64,000 nt of DNA from CAWATZ01 sp963784995 (GCA_963784995.1 CAWATZ010000001.1:682001-746000), one strand, 5' to 3'; shown: positions 8,760-17,893, counted from the stretch's first letter. The notes: generated by a model not told the origin, from the letters alone. A program made the numbers and translations.

Positions 8760-10157
8760 TCATCGCAACTGTGGCTCCGGCTTGAGCGCACCCACTCCTT
8801 GCTGAAACAGTTGATTCATCTCTTCCACGATCTGATGGATATTGGCTTCCGTGGTGCGGAAGTTGGTGATGCAGGCGCGCAGCACCGGAGCCCCGTCGAT
8901 GCGGGCCTCGGACATCCAGGCGATCTGCCGCCGGTGCAGCGCGGCGAGAAAGGCAGCCGGGTCGAGATGCTCACGCGTAAAGCAGACCAGCGGCAGTGGC
9001 GTTTGGTTGACTATCTGCCAGCCAGAGGCCCTCAGCGCCTGGCGCAGGACATTGCCCAGGCGCGCCTGGTGCTCGATCATCGCCGCATATCCGGATTCGC
9101 CCAGGTTGGCCAGGGCCAGAAACAGCTTGAGTCCGATGAACCGCCGCGACCATTGCATCGAGTTGGTGAGTGGATCGAAGACCGGCCCGGATTGCTTGCC
9201 GGAAACGTAGGTCACGTCGGCGTGAAACGCGCGCGCCACGCTCTCCCGGTGACGGCAGAAGAACATGCCGCAACCCATGGGCACGGAAAGCCACTTGTGC
9301 GCGTCGCAGGTGATCGAGTCGGCATGCTCGATGCCCGCGAGATTCTCCTTGAGCGCAGGCGAGAGGATCGCCGCACCGCCCCACGCGGCATCGGCGTGGA
9401 ACCATAAACCTTCTTCGCGGCAGAACTGGGCGATCTCGGGCAGTGGATCGATGACCCCAGCCGCAGTGGTGCCCGCGGTGCCGACGACCAGAAACGGCGC
9501 CCAGCCGTCTTCGCGGTCCTGGCGCACCTGGCGGCGCAGGCTATCCAAGTCGAGCTTCAGCCGGCGATCGGTCTTCACTGGGCGAACGGCACGGCGCCCG
9601 ATCCCGGTCACGTGCGCGATCTTGTTGAACCCGTGATGCGCCTCGCCCGTGAGATAGAGAGCCGGAGGCACTCGCAGGCTGAGCAGACCATACTCGCCGT
9701 ACTCCGGAAACGCATGACTCAGCGCCACCGCCACGGCGGAGAGATTGGCTTCCGAGCCTCCGCTGGTAAAGGTCGCAATGGTGTCTCCGGGCAGGCCGAA
9801 CTTGGCCGCCAACCAGCCCAGCGTATGCCGCTCGATCTCGTTGCCGGCGGGCGAGGTGCGCCAGTTGGCGAGCTGGGAGTTATACGTGGCCACCAGAGTC
9901 TCGGCGATCACCGAAGGCAGCGTCACGGCTGGGTTGAAAAGCCCGAGATAGCGCGGATGAGTTACCTGAACCTGCCAGGTACGAAGCATCCGCTCGGCGT
10001 CCTGGACGACTTCATCGAGAGGAAGCTCTTTCTGGAAGTGATACCGGCGGGCTAGATAGCTGCGAATCTCGTCCACCGTGACCGAGGGAACGATGGGGCC
10101 GTCCGCGAGATCGGCCTGCACCCGCTCGAATTCGTGCTGTAGCTGCTCGATCTGCAT
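8760..10157 (-). CDS. Group II PLP-dependent amino acid decarboxylase
   Basis: This protein belongs to the aromatic-amino-acid/glutamate decarboxylase-like family (fold type I). Visible motifs are THPRYLGLFNP, the cofactor region TFTSGGSEANLSA, HADAAWGGA that holds the PLP pyridine nitrogen, and the Schiff-base lysine in DAHKWLSVPMGCG. Its 465 residues match the family. It should decarboxylate an amino acid; the substrate cannot be told. In classical XrtA loci an ACP, an AMP ligase and a PLP decarboxylase occur together, but that decarboxylase is of another fold, so this one is only an analogy. It follows the P450 gene by 45 bp in the same direction and may be co-transcribed. The frame is intact. 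Confidence 0.88.
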   Translation of the reverse strand: MQIEQLQHEFERVQADLADGPIVPSVTVDEIRSYLARRYHFQKELPLDEVVQDAERMLRTWQVQVTHPRYLGLFNPAVTLPSVIAETLVATYNSQLANWRTSPAGNEIERHTLGWLAAKFGLPGDTIATFTSGGSEANLSAVAVALSHAFPEYGEYGLLSLRVPPALYLTGEAHHGFNKIAHVTGIGRRAVRPVKTDRRLKLDLDSLRRQVRQDREDGWAPFLVVGTAGTTAAGVIDPLPEIAQFCREEGLWFHADAAWGGAAILSPALKENLAGIEHADSITCDAHKWLSVPMGCGMFFCRHRESVARAFHADVTYVSGKQSGPVFDPLTNSMQWSRRFIGLKLFLALANLGESGYAAMIEHQARLGNVLRQALRASGWQIVNQTPLPLVCFTREHLDPAAFLAALHRRQIAWMSEARIDGAPVLRACITNFRTTEANIHQIVEEMNQLFQQGVGALKPEPQLR

Positions 10158-10202
10158 CGGCTCTAACCTTCTGCGGTACGTTACGTCAAGGCTGCTTGGC
10201 GA

Positions 10203-11543
10203 TCAGATAATCTCGGGAGTCATGATGAAATCGTGCTTATTCCGCAAATTGACGCCGGCCTCGAGTTGAATCGCCTGCTCGCTGACGTTGCGCAGACGCA
10301 GGTGTTTCGCGATCGTCATCAGATGGATTTGCATCTCGATTCGTGCCAAAGATTCCCCAATGCATTTTCGCGGGCCCGCTGAGAACGGGATCATCGTCAT
10401 CGGATGCCGGGTGCGCGATTCATCGGGCCCGAAGCGATCTGGATTGAAGCGATCCGGGGCTTCCCAGAAAGCGGGGTGTCGCTGGATCAAGTATGGCGAA
10501 ATGTAGATTTCCGTTCCGGCGGGAACGAAATAGTCGCCGAGCTGATCGTTCTTTAGCGCCGCGCGCGTCATCAGCCAACCGGCCGGATATAACCTGCAGC
10601 GTTTCTTCAATGACCTGGCGCGTGTAGACGAATTTCGCCAGGTCGCCAATCTCCGGGCTGCCACTCCCAGGGACAGCGTTGAGTTCGCTCGACAGCTTTT
10701 CCTCCACCTCCGCGTTCCTGGAGAGCAGATACCAGGTCCAGTTCAAGGTGGCTGGCGGTGGTTTCGTGTCCGGCGACAATGAGCGTCATGATCTCGCGGA
10801 CCAACTGGCCATCGGGCATGGCCTGGCCTTTCGGGTCGCGCGCCGCCATGAGCATGCCGAGCATGTCGGTAGCCGTTCTGTTCTGTTTCCGCCTTTGACC
10901 GGCGACCGTCGGAGACCATCTTCCCCAAAGGCGTAAACCTTTGTGCGAATTGCAAATTACGCGCCGATTCATCGGAGAGGATATTGAAATGCGGTGCAAC
11001 CTGTTCGTAATCGTCGCCGAAGATGGAAATGAGCACAACCTTCAGGACCATGTGACTGATGTCGCTCGTTATATTCACGCTTTCTCTCTTTTGAGCCGCC
11101 TCCTTCCATTTCTTGAGCAACTCAATGTTGGCCGCCGAAATGACGTTTATCAACGCGCCGATCGCTTTATCGTGAAAAGCAGGTTGAATCATCCGCCGCT
11201 GACTCTTCCAAAACTCTCCTTCACTCACCATCAGGCCATTGCCGAGAAGAAAGCCGATACGTTTGATCGCTTGACCTTTTTTGTAGTTTCGCCAGTTGAT
11301 TCGGAGGACGTGATCGACATACTCAGGGTCGCTGACGACATACGCGTCCGTACCATAAACCGAGGCCCGGTAGATGCTTCCAAATCGATCGAACTGATCG
11401 TTCATCCAGCGCAGCAGATCCTCAGACGTGTCGTACTTCTCGGCTGGCCCTGGCGGGATTCGCCCTTGCTCGAAAGTCATTCCGATGAACTCCTTGTTCT
11501 TGAGGGGTTCTGCGGAAACGAAAGTGTCGCTGTCCCAACTCAT
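10203..11543 (-). CDS. Cytochrome P450, three frameshifts
   Basis: The protein is a heme-thiolate monooxygenase of the CYP102/CYP4-like fatty-acid-hydroxylase type, although no reductase domain is present. The start MSWDSDTFVSAEPLKN at 11543 overlaps the stop of the preceding gene by 4 bp (ATGA). The I-helix motif is AGHETTAS, the ExxR region reads EETLRLYP once a spare base is removed, and the heme-binding loop is FSAGPRKCIGES. Shifts lie at about 10900-10920, 10750 and 10595; each can be repaired by one base and restores family-like sequence. About 446 residues is normal. The tight coupling to the acyl-CoA synthetase suggests a fatty acyl substrate (inference). Confidence 0.85.
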
Positions 11544-13344
11544 AAACGGATGGCTCCTGCGAGGATGCTGTCGTACAGCGCCGCGTCGAGTGCGACGTAG
11601 GCGCGCAGCTCGGGATGATTGAAGTACAGTGGGTCGGCGCATAGGCTCGGGTTGAATCCCTGCCGGACGAGATCGGTCTTCGCATATTTGAAGGTGCCGG
11701 TTACCTCGGCCCGCGGACAGAGCCGAAGAAAAAGCGGACGCGCGTAGGCGGGCAGCCGCTCGACGAGATGCCGGTGCAGCGCGGCGAGATCGAGCGCGCC
11801 TTCGCTTACGATGGCCGCCATCCCGGCGCGGCCTTCGGTCCCCGGAATCGCGACCCCGTAGACGCTGGCGTGCAGGATGCCCTCGAACGCGCAGAGTTCT
11901 TGCGCCACCTCGGAGGTAGCGACGTTCTCGCCCTTCCAGCGAAAGGTGTCGCCGATGCGATCGACGAAGTAGAAGAAGCCCTTCTCGTCCTGGCGCATCA
12001 GGTCGCCGGTCCGTACCCAGGCGTCCCCCGCTGCGAAGACATGGCGCAGGAGCCTCTTCTCGGTCTCGGCCGCACTGGTGTAGCCCTCGAACCGGCTGCC
12101 GGCGCTCGCCGGATCGTTCTGCACCTTGCCGAGCGCCTCGCCGGGCTCGTTGACGCCGCAGCGAATACAGAAGCCGTTCTCGTCGCGGATCGGCTCGCCC
12201 TTGTCGAAGTCGAAGGCGACCAGCGCCGGCGCGAAGCGGTGCAGGAGATAGGGGGGAATGTGGCCGATCGCTCCGGGCTTGCCCTGCACGTTGAACAGCG
12301 AGAGGCCCCCCTCCGTGGCCGCGTAAAACTCGAGGATCTGCGGGATGCGGAAGCGCTGCTGGAACGCCTCCCACACGCCGGCCGCGAGGCCGTTGCCACA
12401 AGCGAGCCGAAGACGGTGCGCGGTCTCGTTCTCCGCACAGGGGCGGTGCAGCAAGTAGCGGCAAAGCTCGCCGATGTACTGAAACGCGGTGCATTCCCAG
12501 CGGATGATGTCGCTCCAGAACTGGCTCGCCGAGAACCTCTCGCGCACGACCAGCGAGCCGCCAGCAGCCAGCATCGCGCCCGGAGCCTGCACACCACCAA
12601 CGCTGTGATACGTGGGCAGGCAGTTGTACAACCGGTCGCTCGGCTGAACGTCCATCAGGCCCGCGAACCACAGCCCCCACTGCATCACGCGCGCGTGGCT
12701 CACGTTGGCGGCTTTGGGCATTCCGGTGGTGCCCGACGTGAAGATGCAGAGCGCGCGGTCGTCGATGGTGATCTCGCGCAACTCCCCGGCTTCGAGTGGC
12801 GCGGCCGGGAGGCTTTCGATCTTCTCGTCGATGCCGCGCCATCCGCCGTGAATCCACACCTGCGGCGGCGCGGCGAGGTGTGGCAGGGCCGTGTCGAGCG
12901 CATCGGCAAGCTCCGCGGCGACGATGAGGTGTTTAGCCGAAGCAGCTTGAATGCAGTGCGCGAGGGACTGCCCGGCGAGGTTGGTGTTGAGCAGTGCGAC
13001 GACTCCGCCAATGCGGGTGATACCCAGCCAGATAGCCAGATACTCGGGGCGGTTGGGCATCAGCAGGCCGACCACCTCGCCCTTGGCCACGCCCTGGGCG
13101 AGCGCCCAGCGGGCGTACCGCCGGCGCGCCCGGCGAGTTCGAGGTAGGTGAAGCACTCGCGGTCGGAGAGCAGCGCGGGCTTGTCGCCCAGCCGGTGGCC
13201 CAGCTCGTCAACGACCGCGGGCAGCACGCGCTCGCGCTGGCGGGGTATGGGCGCCGTCAACTCGAGCGCCCGCAGCCAGGCCCGGGATACGGACGCGCCT
13301 GGCCTGGCAGCGGTTTGAACGGTTTCGCTGAGTGCTGCGCTCAT
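11540..13344 (-). CDS. Long-chain/very-long-chain acyl-CoA synthetase (FATP-type), one frameshift
   Basis: This is an AMP-forming acyl-CoA ligase. The P-loop is IFTSGTTGMPKAANVSH. Downstream motifs are YIGELCRYLL, EFYAATEGGLSL, and VRTGDLMRQDEKGFFYFVDR with the conserved hinge. These features place it with FATP/SLC27-like synthetases rather than the usual FadD. Start MSAALSETVQTAARPG is at 13344, overlapping the SDR stop by 4 bp. A one-base insertion near 13120-13130 (in a GCC-GG-CGG stretch) separates the first 70 residues from the rest. The ATGA overlaps on both sides show a translationally coupled SDR-synthetase-P450 unit acting on fatty acyl groups. Confidence 0.88.
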
Positions 13345-14079
13345 GCCGTATTCCCCGCGTCGATAGTGATGACCGTGCCGGTGATGTTCCGGGCACCGTC
13401 GCTCAGCAGATACTCGACAGCGGCGGCGACGTCATCCACCTCTACCAGCCGGCGCAATGCACTGCGCCGCACGATCTGCTCGCGATGCTCCTGGGTCAGT
13501 TCCCTCGTCATCTCGGTATCGACAAAGCCCGGCGCTACCGCGTTCACGGTGACGCCGGTCCGGCCTACTTCACGAGCCAGCGAGCGGGTAAAGCCGATCA
13601 TCGACGCTTTGGTGGCGCCGTAAACGGAGAGCCCGCTGTATCCAGTAAAGGCAACGATCGAGGCCAGATTGACGATGCGGCCGCCGACGCCGTCGGCCAT
13701 CATCGAACGCAAGACATACTTGCTCAACAGGATCGGCGAAACCACGTTGAGCTGCACCACCTGCTCGATCTGCGCAGCATTGGTGAGCGCCAGTGTGCCG
13801 TCGATGCTCATGCCCGCGTTGTTCACCAGCGCGTAGAGGGGCCCAAGGTCTTTACGGAGTCTGCTTGACCAGCGCAGCCATGCCGTCGGTCTCAGCCAGA
13901 TCGTATGCAGCGAAGCCGATGGAGCCAGTGCCGCTGCTTGCAGCCTCATCGATGGCCTCGCGCAACTCGGGGCTCTCTTTGCGCGCAAGAGCCATCACCC
14001 CGCAGCCGGTTTTGGCCAAGCGGCGAACGATGCCCAGTCCGATGCCTCGGCTTCCGCCGGTCACGATGACGTTACGCAT
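13341..14079 (-). CDS. Short-chain dehydrogenase/reductase (FabG-like), one frameshift
   Basis: This is a classical SDR. The NAD(P)-binding motif is VTGGSRGIGLG, followed by NNAGMSIDG, the catalytic Ser in NLASIVAF, Tyr and Lys in YGATKAS, and the C-terminal APGFVDTEMT and ITIDAGNTA. The start MRNVIVTGG is at 14079. A shift at about 13860-13864 separates the first 73 residues from the rest; removal of one base gives LVK..LRKDLGPLYALVNNAG. About 245 residues is typical for 3-oxoacyl-ACP reductases. The gene overlaps the end of the upstream ligase by 8 bp and the start of the acyl-CoA synthetase by 4 bp. Reduction of a beta-keto acyl-ACP or acyl-CoA is a reasonable guess. Confidence 0.87.
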
Positions 14080-15506
14080 GACGGCGCACCAGCTTTCCTG
14101 TCTCCGAGATGGCCAACGCGGGAACAAAGCTGATCGCCGCCGGCACCTTGTGCGGCGCCAGCGACTCACGGCAGAACTGCTTGATGGTCTGTTGCAATTC
14201 GCGCGCCTGTTCGCCTTCGGGAGCAGACGGGGCCTTGAGAAGCACGTCGGCGACCACTAGCGCGCCGGTAATCGGATTCTTCTTCGTCTTGACCAGAGAC
14301 AGCCGCACCTGAGGATGGCGGTTGAGCACCGCTTCGACTTCCTCGGGATGTACTTTGAGCCCGCCAACGTTGATCACGCCGTCGCGCCGGCCCTGGAAGT
14401 GATAGCGGCCATCGCGCAGCTCGAGCACGTCGCCAGTATCGACAAAGCCCTCCGGGTCTTTCAGCGCGGGCGGATTCTCGCCGAGATAGCGTTCGGCGGT
14501 GCGGCTGGAGCGGACGCGCAGCGTTGCGTCCACCACCTTCAAATCGACACCTGAGGTGCCAGTCAGCATACTGGCTGGGAACCCTGACAGCAGCGTCGCG
14601 GACATCGAAGGCCACGCCGGCTTCCGTGGTGGCAAAGGCGTGGCTGATCTCGGCGTCCGGATAGAAGGACGCAGGCTGTTGAGGATGGCCTGATCGGCGA
14701 TCTCACCCGAGAGCCGGACGTAACGTGGCGCAATGCGGTCGGCTTCGGGGCTCATCAGCGTCCGCCGCCAGTGTGACGGAGTTCCGGAGATGTGCGTTAA
14801 GCCGGCTTCTCCGGCACGCTGCAGGAAGTTCGCCACCAGCTCCTGCGGGTCGGTAAGCACCAGTGACGAACGCGTCAGCACGGCGCGAAGGTAGATTTGC
14901 AGGCCGCCGTAGCGGCGAATGTCGTAAAACGTGCCCCAGATCACTTCCCCTCACCCCCGCCCCTCTCTCCCGAGGGGGAGAGGGGTGGGGGTGAGGGGCG
15001 CCAATGGCTCCCGCCAGGCTGGCGAGCGTGTGCAACACCATCTTGGGCCGGCCGGTTGTGCCCGAAGTGAGCAGAATCCACTCGGTGGGCAGACGCTCCT
15101 GGCTGGCATGAACGCGCGGGACCAGACGCGGCGAACAGATGGCATGTTGCGCCGCGCCGATGGAGGCGCCGCTGAGAAAGCTGCCGTCGGAGACCACCGC
15201 ATCCACTTCGGCGTAACGCATCACGTAGGGCAGGTGCTCGAGAGCGAGGTCGGGCGGACAGAGAGTCATGCGCCGCGCCAGTCCATCCAACTCGATCAGC
15301 GCCAGCGCCACGAGGAATGGGTCAGCCGCGGCGATCAGCACCGAGCGTCCGCGCAGATCCTCAACGCCGGACGCAATCGCCGACCCCTGGAGCAGATCGC
15401 CAAAGGCGGTGCGATGTTCGGCGCCGATCAAATAACCAGGCGGCGGCGTCCCGCCAACATCGATCGCATCCCGCAGGCTAGGGAAGCTATTGCACGGCGT
15501 TCTCAT
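14072..15506 (-). CDS. AMP-dependent acyl/aryl ligase, broken by a palindromic insertion
   Basis: This adenylate-forming enzyme probably loads an acid onto the neighbouring ACP. The N-terminal part has the P-loop ILLTSGTTGRPKMVLHT; the C-terminal part has VDTGDVLELRDGRYHFQGRRDG, INVGGLKVHPEEVE and ETGKLVRR with the catalytic Lys of the C-terminal lobe. The two parts are in different frames. Between them, after SLAGAIG, lies a 52-bp near-perfect palindrome (14947-14998), which translates as a meaningless Pro/Arg/Gly peptide before homology resumes at VIWGTFYDIRRYGG. The insertion is not a multiple of three, so the gene may be inactive unless the frame is miscalled. ATG at 15506 overlaps, in another frame, the end of an ACP remnant. 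Confidence 0.75.
14947..14998. repeat. REP-like 52-bp palindrome inside a ligase gene
   Basis: The left arm (14947-14971, starting CCCCTCACCCCCGCCCC) and right arm (14974-14998) are 25 nt each with about two mismatches and a 2-nt loop. This kind of C/G-rich palindrome occurs as a dispersed repeat in many GC-rich genomes. Here it interrupts conserved coding sequence between the P-loop and the next ligase motif. Confidence 0.85.
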
Positions 15507-15567
15507 AGAAGCGGAGAAACTCTTGCAGATTCAATGGGTCCACGCCCAGCACGGTTTCCAGGCGGCG
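15452..15567. repeat. Direct repeat of ACP/ligase junction (copy 1)
   Basis: This segment matches 16521-16666 closely except for a 30-bp in-frame deletion in copy 1. It covers the last part of an ACP gene and about the first 15 codons of the ligase gene. The thioesterase gene lies between the two copies. Confidence 0.85.
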
Positions 15568-15575
15568 CACAAGAA
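15487..15575 (-). pseudogene. 3' fragment of an acyl carrier protein gene
   Basis: The minus-strand peptide RRLETVLGVDPLNLQEF then LRFYENAVQ and a stop matches the end of the full ACP at 16547-16801 (RLEIVLGVDP ... FIRFYENAVQSLP), less ten residues. It has no phosphopantetheine serine and no start, so it is a remnant left by duplication. The ligase start codon lies inside it in another frame. Confidence 0.8.
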
Positions 15576-15580
15576 AACAA

Positions 15581-16444
15581 CTAGTCCGAGTTATCGACAG
15601 CAGATTGCAAATTGCTCGCCAGGACCTGCACGCTGGGTTCTTTCAGTATGCTCGCGTGGTGCCCAGGTATGGAAAGGATTTCGACGCCGCCGGTGACCCA
15701 CTCGCTCCATCCCAGGTCTGCAGATTGTGAATGGAGCAGTGGTCGTGTGCGTGCTCGGAATAGCGTAAGCCGGCCCGGATAATGTTTGGGAGTATATTCG
15801 CGGAAGGCACGCAGGTTGGATTCCATCATCTTCACATACTTTGGCGGCAACCGGTTAACGTCTAACATGTCTCCTAATTCCGGTTTCCCTGGCATCGAGC
15901 TACCTGATGAAAAAAGGCGGCTGCAGCGCTTCCCAAACATTTGGAGGTGGTTGTTGAGTCCGGCTATGAAACCCTTGGGCTCGGTACGCAGAATGTTATC
16001 GAGGACCCAATTCGGCAGATTGCGCACGACCGCCAGCGAAATCCCAAAAGCACCTGCAAGAGTCGGCGGGCAGTCTCGGGGTAGTCCAGTCTCAATTACC
16101 GCGACCAGTTTCACCTGGCGACCCCTGGCAATCAGTTGGCAGGCTGTTTCATAAGCAAGAACGCCAGCAAAGCAGTAGCCGGCAAGTCGAAAGGAGCCAT
16201 CCGGTTGAAAAGCGCATAGATCGTCGGCATAACGCCGGGCAATTTCTTCCAAGGGCAGATAGGATTGACCTTCACTCGTCGGGTCAGACGGCTGAACCCC
16301 CCAAACAGGTTGATCTCTTCCTAGATGTACGGCGATGCCGTGGGCGTAGGAAGTTTCGCCACAAAAGGTGGGAAGAAAGATCAAAGGCGGCTTGACACCG
16401 TGAGGCTGCAGACTCACCAATTCTGTTCGTGACTGATGCTGCAT
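15581..16444 (-). CDS. NRPS/PKS-type thioesterase, apparently excised from a carrier-TE module
   Basis: This is an alpha/beta-hydrolase thioesterase of the kind that ends NRPS or PKS assembly lines. Visible are PPLIFLPTFCGETSYAHG, WGVQPSD, the nucleophile elbow GYCFAGVLAYETA (Cys where most have Ser) and the catalytic His in SIPGHHASILKEPSV. The frame remains open to a TTG at 16495 and the residues there, LFRGPTIAQLAILLEQ, match the last helix of a peptidyl carrier domain. A stop codon lies just before it, so the carrier domain is cut off. ATG at 16444 is the likely start of a stand-alone enzyme of about 287 residues. It lies between two copies of the ACP/ligase junction, so it was probably inserted. 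It may release or edit the acyl-ACP product. Confidence 0.78.
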   Translation of the reverse strand: MQHQSRTELVSLQPHGVKPPLIFLPTFCGETSYAHGIAVHLGRDQPVWGVQPSDPTSEGQSYLPLEEIARRYADDLCAFQPDGSFRLAGYCFAGVLAYETACQLIARGRQVKLVAVIETGLPRDCPPTLAGAFGISLAVVRNLPNWVLDNILRTEPKGFIAGLNNHLQMFGKRCSRLFSSGSSMPGKPELGDMLDVNRLPPKYVKMMESNLRAFREYTPKHYPGRLTLFRARTRPLLHSQSADLGWSEWVTGGVEILSIPGHHASILKEPSVQVLASNLQSAVDNSD

Positions 16445-16520
16445 CGGTTGCTCCAGAAGGATTGCCAGCTGAGCGATCGTTGGCCCGCGGAACAACGTCT
16501 ACAACGGCAGTCGCTTACAT

Positions 16521-16666
16521 CGCCAACATCGAGCGCATCCCGCGGGCTAGGGAAGCGATTGCACGGCGTTCTCATAGAAGCGGATAAACTCTCCCAGATT
16601 CACAGGGAAGGGAGCGTCTACGTTCTCGCTGAATGGGTCCACGCCCAGCACGATTTCCAGGCGGCT
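16521..16666. repeat. Direct repeat of ACP/ligase junction (copy 2)
   Basis: This is the full-length copy: end of the intact ACP gene plus the first codons of a ligase reading frame, which here is abandoned after about 18 codons. Its partner is at 15452-15567. Confidence 0.85.
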
Positions 16667-16801
16667 CACAATAATGGCGAAACACAGCGAGTCCAAGCCC
16701 GAGTCCAGCAGCCGCAATTCATCGGACAGCGGCCCGAGCCGCTTGTCCTGCTCATGCGCGACCTGCTTGAACTGGTCGAGAATCTCCGATCGAACGCTCA
16801 T
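16547..16801 (-). CDS. Acyl carrier protein
   Basis: A small carrier of about 84 residues. The phosphopantetheine attachment site is LLDSGLDSLCFAII, with the modified serine at about residue 38, followed by RLEIVLGVDPFSENVDAPFP, the usual helix II-III region. I chose ATG at 16801 (MSVRSEILDQFKQV) because it gives standard ACP length; the frame is open to 16900 without similarity. It sits 52 bp after the oxygenase gene and before the thioesterase and ligase genes. It should carry the acyl chain that the ligase activates and the oxygenase or SDR may modify. The sequence resembles dedicated ACPs of secondary pathways rather than the housekeeping AcpP. Confidence 0.88.
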   Translation of the reverse strand: MSVRSEILDQFKQVAHEQDKRLGPLSDELRLLDSGLDSLCFAIIVSRLEIVLGVDPFSENVDAPFPVNLGEFIRFYENAVQSLP

Positions 16802-16853
16802 GCACGAGTTCCCCGCTGGCAGTGTTCCTGGCTGGCTTGGCATGCGTATCTCC

Positions 16854-17522
16854 TCACCCGGCGATTCGGGTGGTAAGCGGTTCTGCTTGTGGCTGGACAA
16901 CCTGCTCGATCAGAGCACGAAGAAGGGTTACTCCCTCGAAGAGATCCGCATCTGGCTCGGCCGGCGTCAGCGCAATCTCAGCAGCCAATACCTTGAAGAG
17001 CCCTGCGGTGTGCTCGATGTCGCAGACACCGTGGACATCGGTGTACTCCATCTCCGTCGATCCCTGTTCCGCGGCCAAGTCGGCCAGGAAAGACATGAAC
17101 TTTTGAATGAAGCCCTCGAAGAAGCCCATCATCAACACCGACTTGACCGGCGAGAGCTTGCCCAGGAACTGGCGTACCTTGGTCAGGTCATCATGCACTG
17201 CCAAGGCGTCTTTATCGGTGGGGAAGGCGTTGGCCGCGACCGCAAACTTGCGCAGCATCAGTGGGTGGCAGTCATGCACTTCCTCGTACAGGTTTTCCAG
17301 CAGGATGGGCCGCGATTGCTTCGCCTTGGCGGCGAGGACCGCAGCCGTCATCCAGTAGATGAAATTGCCTTCGAGCACCGAGGTGTATCTTGCAATGATC
17401 CCACGACGCTCTTCGCTGGTAAGCTGTTTCGGGTCGGGCAGCGAATCGATGAGTTCGTCGATGATTGCGTTCGTCTTGTGTTTAATCAATGTAACAGGGT
17501 TTGCGAGGCGTGTTGTCTTCAT
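16854..17522 (-). CDS. Heme-oxygenase-like diiron oxygenase (TENA/DUF3865-like)
   Basis: An all-helical protein of 222 residues. Likely metal ligands are in the right order for the heme-oxygenase-like diiron (HDO) superfamily: Glu51 in SVLEGNFIYW, the ExxH Glu80/His83 in EEVHDCHP, Glu136 in GFFEGFI and the DxxH Asp168/His171 in DIEHTAG. Known members oxidise small acids, amino acids or acyl chains (for example fatty acid decarboxylation to alkenes, and N-oxygenation). The start at 17522 has a GAGGAA ribosome site. It is the first gene after a sigma-54-type promoter and is followed by an ACP, so an ACP-bound or ligase-activated substrate is plausible. The assignment to HDO is by motif order; the reaction is unknown. 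Confidence 0.75.
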   Translation of the reverse strand: MKTTRLANPVTLIKHKTNAIIDELIDSLPDPKQLTSEERRGIIARYTSVLEGNFIYWMTAAVLAAKAKQSRPILLENLYEEVHDCHPLMLRKFAVAANAFPTDKDALAVHDDLTKVRQFLGKLSPVKSVLMMGFFEGFIQKFMSFLADLAAEQGSTEMEYTDVHGVCDIEHTAGLFKVLAAEIALTPAEPDADLFEGVTLLRALIEQVVQPQAEPLTTRIAG

Positions 17523-17667
17523 GTGGATTCCTCAAGTAGCCGCAGCCAACTGCGGTACCAACAATCTTTCCTTACCGGATCACCGTTCTTCAAAGGTCGT
17601 ACCACGAGTACCGATTCCTTCCGTCAGCTTGTTGTCTTGTCTCTCGTGTTTGTTAGAGATAAAACTT

Positions 17668-17684
17668 AGCAAAACGCATGCCAC
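17668..17684 (-). promoter_or_regulatory. Sigma-54 -24/-12 promoter before the oxygenase/ACP genes
   Basis: The minus strand reads GTGGCATGCGTTTTGCT. Against the consensus TTGGCACG-N4-TTGCW it differs at the first T and the C of CACG, and the GG-N10-GC spacing is exact. It predicts a start near 17657, about 135 nt before the oxygenase ATG. Two enhancer-like sites lie about 210-250 bp upstream. Confidence 0.72.
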
Positions 17685-17893
17685 AAGCGGGTTTCTGCCG
17701 CAGTTCTGCAAAAATGCAGCTTGCGAAGGAAGACGGTGGCACTTCGCGCCTCTGCCCCTCGCTCGGTTTTAGCATCAGCTCATCGGGTTGCTGTGCAAGC
17801 CGAGCGATTCGCCAGAGACGTGTCAGGCAGCAGTCTTTGACGGAGAAAGCTCCAACTTGATGGCCAGTGGAACGCGCGGGAGTTGATGACTTC

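Noticed and set aside
6755..8785. Long plus-strand open frame (676 codons) opposite metA/metY
   Set aside because: It is antisense to well-supported genes, has no recognisable domain and reflects high GC at third positions.
11768..13147. Plus-strand open frame (459 codons) opposite the acyl-CoA synthetase
   Set aside because: Antisense shadow; all conserved motifs are on the minus strand.
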